DNA of 64,000 nt from Patella vulgata (GCF_932274485.2 NC_065886.2:42271501-42335500); one strand, 5' to 3'; shown: positions 1 to 14,191, counted from the stretch's first letter. Notes: generated from the sequence alone by a model not told the origin. Program-made: numbers and translations.

Positions 1-2290
1 TCCTATAAACATTGCTTATAGTTCAAATCAAATACAACTGAAATCCTATAATGTGTCATGTTTTAATTTTGCTTAAAAAAACCAACTCAATATCCCATGG
101 TTTAATTTTGATGTTTTTGTGATTTATCTATTGGCATACGGGTACTTGATATTCAGAATATGTGTTCCACTGTGAAGATTGCCTTCGAGTGTGAGAAAAG
201 TACAGGAAAAATTCTGATGCATGCTGCGCGGATTAAAATAAAAAAGTGAGCCACTCAAATCAAAATCAATAAGCATTGATATTAAGAATCAATATGCTTT
301 GATATGGTCCTCATCTCCAAGTTTATAAAACGTTGGCGTCACAGATCAGTGAATCTGTCAGTTAGTGAATTTTATATCAAATTTCCGTTAATCATATATA
401 CATAGAAACATGATGATCTAATTAGACACTTAACAATGGCTAACAGAATCCTTTCATTAGCAGAGCTGCCATGTTGAAAACGGACTGTTAATTAAACTGC
501 TGGTATGAGCTATTGTTTGGGGTAAGAATAATGTGATCTTGCCATCAGCGACCATTAGCGTAATTCTAAAGATCTGTTAACACTTTTTATAGCAGTAATG
601 ATCAGAAATGAGGGTCCATTTTAAGCAGATTTACACAGCAAATACCCAAACTTATTTCAGCACAGGAAACGATTTGATCATTTCCCCCATAGCTGCCATT
701 TTGGCTCTTAGCGAAACGCTTCAAAAATTATGAAAGAAACTTTTGCTTTCAATGGATTCCTTTGACCACAAATTACGCTGAAGAGTTTAAGCAGTAAATA
801 AAGAAAATGGCTTGATTCAATGTTTCATTGAGTAGTTTTAAGTGTTATTTGTGAATTTATCAACTTTAGTCCTCGTCAAGTTCTATAAAAACAAAATCTA
901 CCCTCTTTTATTTAATCTTTTGGTGGAGTAACCTTAGGTTTTCATTGCCACAGGCGATTAAAACCAAGTATTTTCTTTTCACTTTCCAAATAAAATTTTA
1001 TTTGAGGATACCCCTTAATATTGTCCTTGTTCTTTTATACAAAAAATTAAAATGGATGACATCTATCCTATTCAAATGATTACGCTACAAATTGATATGT
1101 TTTATTTGTAAAAAGTAAAGTGTCATTATTGAAAAAATTTCTTTGATGAAATAAATAATTAATTTAATGTATGCACTGAATATACATATCTTTGATGATT
1201 TGAATGAAGTAGCAAAAAAGATCTGATTTGAGTTAATATATCAGTATAATTGGAGTTCAGTTTGTCAATACTTTCTATATTGTATATAATATGCTGTTCA
1301 GATGCCCATACATGAGCCAGTTTTAAACTACTGATGTTTTTAAGCCAAGAGAGTAGTAGTTTTCTCCACAGACTATTAGTAAAACTGGCTTAACTGTTCT
1401 GACAGCTTTGGTCAAAGGTTAAATTTCCACAAAAAGTGATGAAACACGCATGCCCTAACATAACTGAAGCCAGAAATTTGGAGTTTTTAAACTGTTATAT
1501 TTGCCTCACCATTGCTTTCAGACAACAAAGTTTAATGATTGCAACAGCTTAATGATTATCAGTACCAGGCTATAATTATTTATAGGGAACACACAAAACG
1601 TTAAAATTGTACAATTTATGGTTATAAATTGATGCATTAATACCATATCACAAACTTTCAGGTTGGTAAATTATTTCGTGAAATATGACAAATTTATGTT
1701 GTTATAAATAAATATTCAGCCAAAATTGTAAATACAGCTAATCCACTAAAATCCTTAAGGAGTGATTGACTTAAAATTGGTGCACACTTCTTTTGTTACA
1801 GGGATCATCGTTTGGGATGAAATAATATTGTTAGTTTAACCTTTGATCTTATTTTTCTAATCCTCTAATTTCTTTATCAAGAAACAAAGGATCTCTCTTA
1901 AACCCTAGTGAGATGTAAACAATCTAGGGGTCTAGAGGGGATTGTAAATTATTCTCCCTCCTTCTAGGAAGACTAAGGGGCTCATAAAACCTGTCTGCAG
2001 TGCTCAGTTGTAAATTTTATGAGCTTTTATGTAGAGACGAGCAATAAATCTAATAGGGTCGAATAACCCCTTGTTCTAGCCTTCAACTTGTTAAGAGATT
2101 ATAAAGGTGTTGTAAGGGATTCCGATATAATGCTCCTTAGTATAAGAGTCTCATAAATCAATCTGTAATTCTAATTAACATAAAGTAGATTAAAGATTAT
2201 TAAAGTCATTAATATATAATTTACTTCCAATAAAATACTGTACTAATAAAGCGATGGTTATGTGAACTTGCCCAAGACGTGATAAATGGA
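1..2290. other. AT-rich non-coding DNA, no gene seen
   Basis: No open frame with coding character, splice-site pattern or recognisable domain was found on either strand. The only structure is a decayed repeat at about 1314-1455, listed separately. The rest is AT-rich sequence with short homopolymer runs. Confidence 0.6.
1314..1455 (+). mobile_element. decayed relative of the TA-flanked MITE at 13.8 kb
   Basis: This stretch lines up colinearly with the inside of the MITE at 13,801-14,191. Shared blocks include CCAGTTTTAAACTACTG...GTTTTTAAG against CCAGTTTATAATCGCTG...GTTTTTAAG. A second block is TATTAGTAAAACTGGCTTAA against TATTAGCCAAACCAGTTTAA, and both continue to a shared CGCATG. The terminal repeats are not recognisable here, so it is an older or truncated copy. 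Identification is by eye only. Confidence 0.4.
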
Positions 2291-2668
2291 ATCATGTGTT
2301 TTAGAGAGGTGGGATCAGGGGTTAGGGAAAAGCATCATCAGTTCTTTTAGACAAGTAGTATCAGAAGTTTTATAGAAGTGGTATCAGTTGTTTTATAGAA
2401 CTGGTATCAGGTGTTTTATACAAGTGATATCAGGTGTTTTATACAAGTTATATCAGTTGTTTTAGGGAGAGAGAGTGGGATCAGATTTTTAATAGAAGTA
2501 GGATAAGGTGTTTTATAGAAGTGGTATCAGGTGTTTTATAGAAGTGGTATCAGGTGTTTTATAGAAGTGATATCAGCTGTTTTATAGAAGTGATATCAGC
2601 TGTTTAATAGAAGTGGTATCAGAGGTTTTAAAGAAATGGTATTGGCTGGTTTAGAAAAGTGGAATCAT
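2291..2668 (+). repeat. 23-bp minisatellite, about 16 units
   Basis: Head-to-tail copies of a 23-bp unit close to GGTGTTTTATAGAAGTGGTATCA. The best preserved copies lie at about 2510-2600, where successive units differ by one or two bases. Units at both edges are more diverged, and one (about 2461-2485) carries a GAGAGA interruption. It has no coding meaning; 23 is not a multiple of three and stops are frequent. Confidence 0.85.
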
Positions 2669-3745
2669 TTTTTCCATACAGGCAAAGCAAAACGGGCATC
2701 TTACTTGACTGACCAATAGTTTGGGCATAGGTCTCAGAAGCCATAGCAAAATAAAAATAAACAGAATGAATGTAAAGAAATAAAATATAACATTTAGATT
2801 ATAAGAAAAATTACAAAGCATGGTTTGTTTATTCTCTAGGTTGATTTTCAAATGGCATTTATACAGTTAAGTTAAGAGACACATTAAACATAATGGCTTA
2901 CATGAAAAGTTAAAACCCCTACTTTGCATGTAGTAAGAAATGTCTGACGATGATAAATTAACAAATATAAATCTCATTTATTTTGAACAAGACCTAAATT
3001 TACTATCATTCTTCAAATAACTCACTTAAGAAATGTCTGACAAGGGTTTAGAATGAGGAAAAGTGGTTGGAAATGGCCATAAAGATCACAGATTATGCCA
3101 TTAACTAACTCGGAAAAGTATATTCAAATTGAAAAAAGACGTACTTTTCTCATCTTTTGGGAATTTATGGATGCCTATTTTGTAGCGATTCAGAGAATGT
3201 AGCATATTTCTGTAAATGTTGCTAAGGAGTTTGGGTATTTTCCAGACGATGTTTATGATCTTAAATGATCCTATTGCATGTCTTACTAAGAAAATATTTT
3301 AAGTGGTTGAAATCTCAAGATGGCAATCTTACTCCTTTTGTGCTTTTATTTTGTTCGTGTTATAATCCTAAATCGTGACAGATTTTCTTTCTAACCTTTT
3401 GACGCCTGTTATTATCTTCCTGGACGTCTGCCTCAATCAGGTACATATATGGAATAATCATATATTAAGAAAGACATTTTTGATCCGAAGATCCAATTAT
3501 TGTTTACGACCGAACTGAAAATATACAGAATCATATTTAATGTATAATTAGTTGCAGGGATTTCGACCCACATCACAACCAATTAGGTATGCAGAAGTGA
3601 CATAAACTTTATCTTTGGCTATGTTATATAAGGTAAAAGTAAAACCTGATTATGTCATGCTTGTGGGGATAGATGTTTTATTCCATTTTTAAAAAAACAT
3701 TATCTCTTTGTGCTTGTGTACTCAATTATATAAAATAAAAGTGCA
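2669..3745. other. non-coding, nothing distinctive
   Basis: AT-rich sequence with no convincing coding frame. The longest frames are short, low-complexity and lack splice context. Confidence 0.55.
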
Positions 3746-3747
3746 AA

Positions 3748-3885
3748 TGGGAGAGAGATGGGGTTTCGTTTTGGGACATTCATATGGAGACTTTATTTTA
3801 AAAATTCACTTGCATGCATGGGTCCTTAGCACTGGAAACTGGAGAACCTTGAGGTTAAGCAGGTAACTCTACTCCTTGTCAAGAA
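3748..3885 (-). mobile_element. degenerate SINE, family B
   Basis: Remnants of the family-B body appear in reverse orientation and in the right order. They are AGAGATGGGGTTT, a TTTTGGGACATTCATATGG block, an AATTCACTTGC block, GGGTCCTTAGCACTGG, and CTACTCCTTGTCA. Compare the intact copy at 50,546-50,810. The tRNA-like head is not recognisable. The divergence suggests an old insertion. Confidence 0.55.
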
Positions 3886-6605
3886 CCCATGATGCCTTGC
3901 ATACATAACGGTACACATGATCTGCAGTGTGCATCATACTCTCAGCCATCAAAGCCACCCATCCCACCTCAAGCTTCTGAAATAAATGAGTTGTATCATA
4001 ACAGTGATAGTTTGGATGTGAAATTCAAATACATAAAAATAAGCAAAATAGTTTCTTGCTGTTTCAGAAATTATTAGAAGAAATCCATTTCTGGCATAGA
4101 TGACAGATGTATTCAAAACAACCTTTTTTCTCCACTTGTATTTTTTCACTTACAGAAATTTTGAGTATAGAATTTCACAATTTCCAATAAATGGCTTTTT
4201 TACTGCCAATCATCAAATTTATATTCTGCTCTCATATTCAAATTACCCAAAAATATTGTCTTAACTGGCACTTGTATCTGATTCCACCAACAGGGTTATT
4301 GATTGAAGGGTTGAATGGCACGATTCTACAATAAAACTATTGCAAATCATTTATTATAGATATCATTATGGTATCATATGCTGTATTTGAGCATTGAATT
4401 ACAGTTTATAATATACTGTGAAGGCAGATAATCTTAAATAATTAAATAAACTGTTTTTATATAACAGACACAATAGTGTCATTTAATTTGTTTACTTTTA
4501 TAAAATCAGTTTACATTCAATTACTTATAAATTTTGAAATTTAAATGAAACAAATTGGTTCAGTGGTTGCCAAAAAAAATTATATTTTTGTGTTCACTGC
4601 GCCTGTATGGCTGCAACAAAAAGTTATTGAATATAAATATGATTTTCACCTTACTATGTATGTTTTGTATCTATTTAATAAGGTGTACTAGAGGTGTGAT
4701 CATAAATATACTCTATAGATACTTTCCACAATGTGGCTGAACAGTGCTTAGAAATAACCATTGGACATAATGTAGCGCTATATAAGACAATTTATTATTA
4801 TTAATACCATTCTGCTAGATTATTTTAAGTCACTGCATACATGCAGACAACCATTTTAAAGCGTGAGGCATTTTATGCCACCTCACTTTTTCGTAAATTT
4901 TTATGTTAATATTTGTCAGGAACACAACTATTTTCCTCGATCTTTACAAGGTTATCGGCTTGTTGAAAAAAGGAATAAACCCTTCTTAATAGCAAACTGG
5001 CACTAAATGGACCTTTTCATGAAAACCCGTCAAAGATTTTTATGAGAAGATAAAACAGTTTTCTTGATCAGTTAAACAAAAACAGGTCAGATTTTTGTGT
5101 GCCATGTAATATTTCCTTTTTGTCGAATACTGATACAAAATATAACAGAGATTGTCTATGTATAACTAAGTTCACAGATATGGTATATTGCAAACACATT
5201 TTGCCCTCTGTTAGCTTCCTAAATATCCTCCTAGGATTTGAGTAGGCTTGTAAGACATCTCTGAGGGAACAACTTTCTCAGTAGTTGGACTTTTTGTTTG
5301 TTTATTTTTCCGTCAGTTTCAACTCCTGTTTCAATGTAGGCTGGGAAAAAGAATATCAACAAATTAGACATATGCTGCGTGCTGTTTGTTTTTCCTCCCT
5401 GTTTTGTCAGTGATTGTAACAGTATCGTTAACAATAGCTGCAGACTCTTTTACGTGTTCCTCTTTATCCATGATATATTTTTATCGACTGTGATACACAA
5501 AGAGTCAAAGGCTCATCCTCATTTATCGTTGATAGTTGATAATCAGGGACAAAAAAAAGCTGTGAAATGAAAATCTGCTTTCTCGTAGAACATTGTTCAT
5601 ATGATGTCCATCTGCACTTATTATCAATGAATTTTCCATTTTCTTTGATGTTTTGCTATTTTTTAATAACAAATGTGAATGGTAAGCCGAAAAGAGGACA
5701 TTTTATTACTGTTATTATTAATATGTCCATCTGCACACATTTCTAATCTCTCCTAAAAAAAATGGAGTTAATTAAATCTTATCTTATGATTGTATTGAAA
5801 TTCTATTAATAATATACCATCATAAATATATGATTTATATACTTATACTTTCAATTATATATTTCTATTATATACATATTCTTTTGTTGGGGCCATATTG
5901 CAATAAAGATTTCTGGTACTCTGTTTGACAGGCTGTACTAATAATTGTACTAATAAAACTAATATGATGTACTAATGGACGTGACCGAGTGTCATTTATT
6001 GACGGTTCAAACTGTGGTCAATATTCGTTAGTTCTTGCAGGTGTTGGATATTGGCAAGGCATTAGTGCACATCTAAACTGTCAGGCGATCTCACAAAGAT
6101 CAATTTTTGAAACCCATAGTACCATCCAATTCTTGATTGAATCAATTATGCACCATTATCCATATTTTCGACTTAATTGTGAGTTCTTGGCGATGTAAAG
6201 TGTGATGCAGACAAATCCAAATTGCATTCTACAATGCTTATGGTGACCTCATCATCGTCCATTGAAAGAAAATATTTTACTTTGAATATACACAGAACCA
6301 TATTTCTACATAACAAGTATCACAGTACTCTGGATCAGGAACTGGGTATGATGTCATCACTGCCATTTTGAAATTGTGATGTCATATCAAAAATTGAAGT
6401 CTGTCAATCGATGAGTAACTGTCCAAGGAACAAAACTGCCAGGTTGCATGCCGATTGTACATGAATTGGCTAAGCCGTAGACTTTTTTTTTAAAGAGTGT
6501 CTCCCCCAAGACCATGATGAGTAGTGGGTTGGGATTAGTTCCAGATCCAACAAAATAAATTACTTTTGCTAACATTTTACTTTCAATACACACAGAACTC
6601 TATTT
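3886..6605. other. non-coding, nothing distinctive
   Basis: No supported gene. Several short open frames of 60-70 codons occur, as expected by chance in 2.7 kb read in six frames. None has a signal peptide, domain motif or flanking splice sites that I could defend. Confidence 0.55.
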
Positions 6606-6906
6606 CTAAAACTTAATTGGAACCATGGTGATTAAGTGAGTAAGATGTTGGCCGAGAAAGTTCATCATGATTTTCCGGCGTGGTTTCCCCATGTCGGTGG
6701 TGCAGGACGGAGGGCCTGACATGGACACATTGATGTGCACGTAACAGATCACCTGGCAGTTGGAATTCAATATAATAGTAGGCCATAGCTCCACTGTCCG
6801 GGCAAAATTTCCCTCATAGCACACTGTATGGTATATGCCCATCTGCATTAGCTCAGTCGGAGCAGAACAGTAGCACGTTAAACCCTATTTCATTTCATTT
6901 CATTTC
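6606..6906 (+). mobile_element. tRNA-headed SINE, family A
   Basis: A near full-length family-A SINE. The head has an A-box-like ATTAAGTGAGTAAGATG. The B-box segment seems deleted, so the head runs straight into TTGGCCGAGAAAGTTCATCA. The body carries GGTGGTGCAGGACGGAGGGCC, CACGTAACAGATCACC and AGTAGGCCATAGC, and then a GCAGAACAGTAGCACGTTAAA block. It ends in a (CATTT)n tail at about 6890-6906. It shares order and sequence with the copies at 21,157, 25,151 and 52,013. Frames crossing it on the - strand are accidental. Confidence 0.8.
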
Positions 6907-9900
6907 TAATACTAAAAATTAAAATTTGAATTTAGCGACAAATTTGTAAATTCCATCTAAATTAAGTTCATAGCACAACTTAAAATAGAACGAAATCAAA
7001 GAAATGTCACATGGATTTGTTTTCAGCTGATTCAAAGATGAAACTAAATTGAGATAGGATAAAGAGTATAGGATATAGTGCTAGCTATGTAATATTGTAG
7101 TTAAAAGAGTCCCTGGACTGAAGAAGCAATAGAAGGTCTAGTCGATTCACACCACACTATACAGCAATCAATACGCTAGAATAAAGATAGTATAATATAC
7201 CATTAATACAATATCATAATGTGATGTTTGAAGACTTCTCTGTATAGCTTCATTACGTGCTGTTCTTCTCTTTCATCTTTCAAATATATTATTAGACACA
7301 TCACTACATATATAAACACAGAGACAGAATAAGGTTGTGTTCACGTTAAGAAATGGTGAGGCAAATAATCCATTTTCACAATGTGAATAGAAAGACTTGG
7401 ATTATAATACTTTACGTAAATTGTAGGAATACTTTCTGAATATGCACGCGAAGAGGACTATAATTTCAACAGTTTGATGCTATGAAATTCAATTTTTGCT
7501 TGATCTTTGTTACAATGTTGAGATCGTCAAGACAGTTCTAGTGAAACAACTTGAAACATTAGATAACTCTGTAGTAGACAACTGTTTCACAATCTAGCAA
7601 ACTTATTGGGGCAGTGTGAACACAAATTTTGATCTATACTTAAACATTTCAGATCAAAAAATGTGGGTAAATGTTTGTAAACATAGCTCATGACTTTTAT
7701 CAAGGAACTAGACAATAGACCTCTTAAAGGACACAGTACTGTTGTCTAAATACATCATTCTTAGTATAGAAGTCTTTGAGTTATAATCCTGTTGATGTTC
7801 TGAGTATAAAAATTCTTATTTCTATAATCTCTAATTAAATCACATTAGACATGTACCAGTTCCAATATATACATCCATATTAAATGCTTGACATTTGACA
7901 TGAAACCTTATGAGTATGACTGTGGGTTATGTAGCTCACCCTAGAATGTTGAAACTTGCTTGTGATATTTTTATTCCCATTTTAGAAATAATTTTGTAAT
8001 CAATAAGCAAATAATTAAAGAAGTTTGTAATGATTATGTGATAAGCCAATGGGCTATAGCTATAGACCATGTTTTCCAATTCGAGCAAATATATACATGT
8101 ACTGGTCAGGACCTTTTGTCTTAAAACTAACTGAATTTTCTTAAGAGTCATTGATCAGTTTTCTCCAACTCCTATTTGAGTAGACTGTATTGGATATAAC
8201 AGTGTCTTATAATTTTTAAAATCTGCATCCTGGGATTCCCTGTCAATAAAAAGACAGTTCCATTATTAAGGCCATTTAAGTCATACAACTAGTCTAAATA
8301 GATGGATTTCAATGTATATGTTTGAATTGAGCTTGAAAAGGATGTTAAGAACCTAATTTTGAGAAACATTTTTAGAAACCAGACACACATGTACTCAAAA
8401 GTTTATTCCCCTATTTATTGTCCTATAATTACTGTTGTCTCATGGACCAACTAAAACTTTTTATAGCTCCTCGGACAATGGAGCAAATTTAGGAGTCCTT
8501 TAAGTGGTCTGAGTTACAGCATTAAGTATTAGTAGAGAATCATTTGACCAGTATATTAGGAAGACTAGGAGTAGGGTGGGTACACAAAGAGAGCAATATT
8601 ACTCAATGTTAGTCTCATTAAATCCCAGGTGCTAGCCATCCTTACGTCTATACATCCACCTTCAAGTACCTGTTAACAGATACTTGACATAGTATAGACC
8701 ATAAAATCTTAGCTCGTTCAAATGGTCAGAGATTTGTGGTGTTTCATAGTATATTGATCGGGACCAAGTTGTAACTTAAGTATGAAATTTGTATGTATGA
8801 GCTTGAAACTGTTTTCTACTTATATTAGATGTGTTTCACCCAACTTACCCTGTTCCAGTTGATGCTTATTATTTATTCATCAACCAATTAGAAAAAATGG
8901 TAGAAAAGATTACCAATTTGACAATCCCATTATGGAAAGGTGTATAGATATTTCTTTTAAAAAAGGTCATAATATCATTTTTGAAAAAATTACCAATTTA
9001 ATATCATAATTCAATGCAAAGAAAAAAGATATTTCTTAAAAAATCATTAAAAAAATATTACCGATTATCATAATTCAATGCAAAGATAAAAAATTCATTG
9101 ATATGAAAATGATGGATGCTATTAGTTTTTATATTTTGTGAATAGCGATACTTTGTATGTTTGAGTTTTCCTGTGGTTAATCATCCGTATAATAATTATT
9201 TTAATAGCAGACACCATTAACTAATAATCATTAATGTTAATATCAATATTAACTTATTCATGAATGCATACAATTTAATGTATGATACAATAGGTTATTA
9301 TAAATCCTAATCTTCAAATACGATACAATAGGTCAATACTAATGTATCTATAATACAATAGGTCGTTATCAATTGTAATGTTGCAATTGTAACAATTGTA
9401 ATAAAACTTAAACATTTGCGGAAACAAAATTTAAACCTTAGAGATGTTGTTTCTTGAAAAACTTCCATCATCCAGTGTAATTTACTACAAACTTGCACAT
9501 AAATATTTGAATGCGCCATTCTGAGTTCCTTTACTGAACTCTCAATACTATTCTGCGTAATTGATCAGAAAATGAGATGGCAGCTTTTATCTGTCGGCAG
9601 CACATAAAGCATGAATTTTTCATCATGTTTTATTTTGTTAGCCATATAATTTTTGGGCTGTTGAACTTGTTCTTTATGACGACATAAAAGAGACAAAAGC
9701 TATTAAGAACTGATACAAAAGAAAATGCTATGATTGAAACTAATGATGCAGCTGTACTTTAAAAGACAAAAAATAAATAAAGATAGTGTAATCTCTCTCG
9801 TCTTAAGATCTCATTAAGAGAGCCAGTCGTTTTCTTTTGTTCAATAAATAATCTTTTTCATATTTTATTCAAACAAATAGATTTTAAAAAAAAACCTGCA

Positions 9901-10078
9901 GACGTATTTAAAAGTATAACCAGATTCTGCATTTCTAAGTCAGTCGTCAACAATCATAATCATATTTGTAACATTAATATATGAAGTAAATAAGGATGTT
10001 TACAGACACTGATGTTTTTGATCCTCTGCAGAAGATTGGTTCCTGATTTTCAGAGTATGCCAATCATGCACTAAACAC
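6907..10078. other. non-coding; imperfect short tandem repeats at 8.9-9.4 kb
   Basis: No gene seen. Around 8,900-9,100 the blocks ATATTTCTTTTAAAAAA, ATTACCAATTTAA and CATAATTCAATGCAAAGA recur two or three times. Around 9,285-9,365 ATACAATAGGT recurs three times. These look like local slippage duplications. Confidence 0.5.
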
Positions 10079-10511
10079 AGGGCTTGTAGAATGTCTCTAT
10101 ACTATAGAATCAAGTATAGGGCATGTAAAATGTGAGTATACTACTATAGAAACAAATATAGCACCACATTAAATAGACATGTAGAATGTCTCTGTACTGT
10201 AGAATCAAATATAGCATTCAACATTGCACGTGTGCAAAGTGACTCTACTGTAGAATTAAATATAGCGCCCAACATAGGATGTGTATGTGGATGTACTATA
10301 GAATCATATATAGCACCTGACATAAAACATGTGCGACATGGCTGTACTATAGAATCAAATATAGTGCCTGACATAGGACATGTACAGCGTGGCTGTACTA
10401 TAGAATCAAATATAGCACCTGACAAAAGACATGTGCAGCATGGATGTACTGTATACCAGTAGGTTCAAACATAGAACATGGACCTGTACAATGTGTCCAT
10501 ACTATAGAAAC
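10079..10511 (+). repeat. 51-bp minisatellite, about 8-9 units
   Basis: Tandem units of about 51 bp built around GCTGTACTATAGAATCAAATATAGCACCTGACAT-like sequence, with a variable ACATGTGCAGCATGG part. Central units (10,320-10,430) are the most alike and the outer ones are diverged. Because 51 is divisible by three, the array stays open on both strands and gives false protein-like frames of 76 and 93 codons. There is no sign that either is expressed. Confidence 0.85.
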
Positions 10512-13500
10512 TATTTTCTTTGCTTTAATTCAAATACTTTCTAAACGGTAATTTAAAATGTGATAAGATCTCCATATTGGTAATTAAAATATATTCTAAC
10601 ATTTTGTTATCTAAATTTATACATGTACTATTATATATACCAATTAAGAAAAAAAAGCAGTCTATCAGAGTCAAGCAATGTAAAAAAAGAAAATGTTTTA
10701 ATAGTTAAAAGATGTAAAAGATAATACCAAACAAACTAGTCACTATTTCTGGTGTGTTCTAAAAATTTGAACATTTGTGAAACCTAATGAAACGGATATT
10801 TTATTTGACATGTCTTTGTGTTGTTCATTCAAAGAACATTTCTGCTCAATTACACAACATGTTATAGGATGATTTTTGTTCAGGATAAAATCTATTTGGG
10901 TTATTTTCTTCTCTACTGGTCTATGTGTCTGCAGCCTTTTCTTTGGCTGCCATATTTGTTTGCTTGAATAAGTTCAATTCTGTAATAGATGGCAACAAGG
11001 GCAGTTAATTAAGAAAGTATTGTTGTGGGTAGTCTTGCGAGCAATGTAATAGGTGGATATTTATTTGGTAAATCTTATCTTCATAAGTGATAAGGGGGTT
11101 CATTAAAGAGTAAGATACCTGTACCAAGCATCTCTTTGATGTGGATGGTCTATAAAGGTGAAAATTAGGCTAGTTAACCAAAATCTGACCTTAATTTGAT
11201 CATCTAGGATAGGAACAAGGAGAACAGTTATTGTCTTCGGTTATCTTTTGTCACCATTTTAAGAATTAGTCTCTGGGGATTTAGACAGATATTTATCAGG
11301 TTTATCAGCCAATGTTGCACCATGTTAGACAATAAAGGGTGTTAATAATTGGGGATTTGTTCGAGGACCACTTACAATCAAACATACAACTGATACCAAG
11401 CCCCACCAGATAAACAAAAATAAATAAAAATCAACACACCTTATCATTTCCATATTTAAAGTCAGTTGTGTACATATTTACATTTGATCATTAATGCAAA
11501 TAATAATTTTAAAATGTATTGAAGGGAGTAGATACTTCTTCATATCTTTTAGATTATCTTGTTCCCCTTTGAAGAAATTTTGGGGTCTCTAAATGGTATA
11601 TCTTTAAATGGTATATTTAGTGTTTTTAGAATGAAAGTGAAATGTAGAATAATGTGATATAAATATTAATTGACTACCCCAATTCTTTTATGAAGCCATT
11701 TGTGCTCAACTGTCATAAAGATGGGACCAAACAGATTTCTTAGAATGATACACCAAACTTCTACTTCTAGGTTATTGAAAGATATTTTTGTGAGCATTTA
11801 GGATCTGCATGCTTTGTTATCAAGAATCTTGGTAGGTTAATCTTGCAGTCATCAAGAACAATGCTATGAATCATGAATTTGAATAATTAAACATGAAGAG
11901 ATATTTTTGGGTAATTATTACTGGATTTATCAATTTGAAGAATTGAGATTAACCAAAATTTGATAAATTATGTATATGAATGATTAAATACTTTGATATT
12001 GTAAAATTGCTTCATTTTATCATGATAACAGTTGTGAGTAAGGTGGTGGTGTGCAACCTGAAAAAGAGCTAACAATAAACAGAAAAATTGAGGTTGAACC
12101 ACTACAACTCTGCTCTAGATAGATATTTTGTACCATTTTCATATTAATATTTTGCTTCTAGATGGCTATAATGAAATCAAGATCGCACCTGGAGGTGAAA
12201 TAATCACTGGACATACTTAATTATAACGAGATTTAAAAATCCTAATCACTATGCATACTGGTAGTAAACAACATGTGTTGGGGATTAAATATAAGTAAAA
12301 GTTGATAAGTATGTCCATCAGATATCTTATTACCCACCCATCACTTCAAGTCGAGGATTAGCTTTGAAGATAACCAGATCAGTCAGTAGAAGTCTGATGG
12401 GATTAAGAGCAGACACACTTTTGGTCAGCTAGACCACCTCTAATAACAGAACTTGATACACTTGATTCCCCAAACCCCACCAGAAATAGAACAATAATTA
12501 AATAAAAGTCTTTGAAGATGGGTTAAACAGTGCATAATTAGGTCAATTATTGCCTGAATTTCATCAGGTCAAATGTTATAAATTTATTTGAAAATAAAAG
12601 CTAACACGTAGGTTAATTCAAACAGATGAGATTTTATATGTAAACATTTCATAATTAGGAGTAGTATTCTCTCACTGAATTTCATCAGACTGGATGCAAA
12701 GAATATGTTTTGAACTCAAAGATAATTCAATTTTTAAAAAGAATGTATTCTTAATGTCCCGGGAACATTACTTTTCTCAAGACTGAATTATATTTTACCA
12801 ATTATCCTTAAAGGGCACCAGTCCAAAAATACAAAGTTACAAAATAGTGTGATAGTATGTGGACTATTATCAAGGGAAGATACCAAAATAACGGGTGTTC
12901 CCTTGATAAAGTATTATCAGCACAGAATTTGGCTTGTTAATTTCTGAATTTGCTCGAGTTAAATGCTGACAATAAATGTTAGATAAACAAAATAATTATA
13001 AACAATGTCCCTTGAGGTTGCATTTCTCAGACAAAAGAAATTTTGAGAAAATATTTTTGGGTTTATTAAATTAAAAAAAATCAAATTACTAAAGTTATAG
13101 AGTTCAGATGTTTAAAAAAATGATTGAAGAATCAGAAGTGCAGAAATCATTAAGATGGGATAGAAACCAGCAGTAAAATGAATAAAACAGAAATGTTAAA
13201 TCTGGACAGATTACAGTTCTTACGCTGTAAATGTTCTCTTGAGAGTTCTAACAAGATCAAAGAAAGCCGAGAGTTTGTCGTTGATTTGTTGTCATTGAAA
13301 GATAAAAAATAACCCGAATCTTATGTGATGTGAGATTAAATGATTGGAGCAGAAATAAACATCTTCGATAACTTCATTGTCGTGTTGATCCGACTGTTAA
13401 AACATCAAGGAATATGGTGGATTAATTTAATGGGACATTTATTCAATGTTTTATTTTGGAGATTTCACTTAGAATTATGTATTGTCATTGAATGCTTTTG

Positions 13501-13800
13501 TAGACTTGCTGTGTTCTTTGTGGTTTTGAATACAAACCGTATCCCTTTTGAATATGTTCCAGTTAAATTTTCTGGTTGAAATAACAGGGAAAACAGAGGA
13601 TTTGATGTTGAATGACATTGGAACTACTAAAAATGCATCTTAAATGGAAAGGGCCAAAAACTATTTGAGTGGGGTTTTTTTTTGTATTTTATACTATATA
13701 AAACTTGCTGAAAAGATTTTTGAGAGATTATATCTCAATTGTTCTGATTTCCATTCTGGGCATATAATGACTAAAAGTGCAGCTTTAAAGTTGAGATATA
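10512..13800. other. non-coding; degenerate repeated blocks at 12.5-12.9 kb
   Basis: No gene seen. A block reading CATAATTAGG...CTGAATTTCATCAG occurs at about 12,533-12,570 and again at 12,650-12,690, with a weaker third copy near 12,930-12,960. Frames of about 80 codons at 13.3-13.9 kb lack any domain or splice context; the second runs into the MITE that starts at 13,801. Confidence 0.5.
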
Positions 13801-14191
13801 GCCCATTCAGACGCTTATTTTTAAACCAGTTTATAATCGCTGGGGTTTTTAAGACAGCATCATGTTGCATTCATACGTACTATTAGCCAAACCAGTTTAA
13901 CTATTCTGACCTCTTCGGTCGGAGGTTGGAGTTAACTACGCATGGGTAGCTTCATATTCTTTATTCGGTTCTCGCACGCTTTCGATAACATTGGCACTGT
14001 CTGACCCCGATATTTTCACAGGAATGTAACTTACAGCTAAGATGAACCAGTTTAGAATAAAAAGCCTTCTCGAAGACAGGTCGCCAGCTGGGGTTTTTAT
14101 ACTGGTTTATTTGCGTTCAGACGCTTAAGTTAAACTGGTTTAACGATCCCCGGGGTTTTTAAACCAGTTCAACTTAAGCGTCTGAACGGGC
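13801..14191. mobile_element. 391-bp MITE with TA target duplication (Tc1/mariner-like)
   Basis: The left end reads GCCCATTCAGACGCTTA and the right end, reverse-complemented, reads GCCCGTTCAGACGCTTA: one mismatch in 17. Both ends are flanked by TA (13,799-13,800 and 14,192-14,193). Sub-terminal inverted blocks AAACCAGTTTA and TAAACTGGTTT continue the symmetry. No transposase frame is present, so it is non-autonomous. A TA duplication with symmetric ends fits the Tc1/mariner superfamily, but the exact family is not assigned. A decayed relative lies at 1,314-1,455. Confidence 0.75.

Noticed and set aside
10144-10462. Repetitive ORFs on both strands over the 10-kb minisatellite
   Set aside because: They exist only because the 51-bp unit is a multiple of three; the two strands cannot both be explained by coding, and there is no start context, signal peptide or splice evidence.
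13340-13886. Two + strand frames of about 80 codons
   Set aside because: Hydrophobic, low-complexity products without a domain; the second runs into the TA-flanked MITE.
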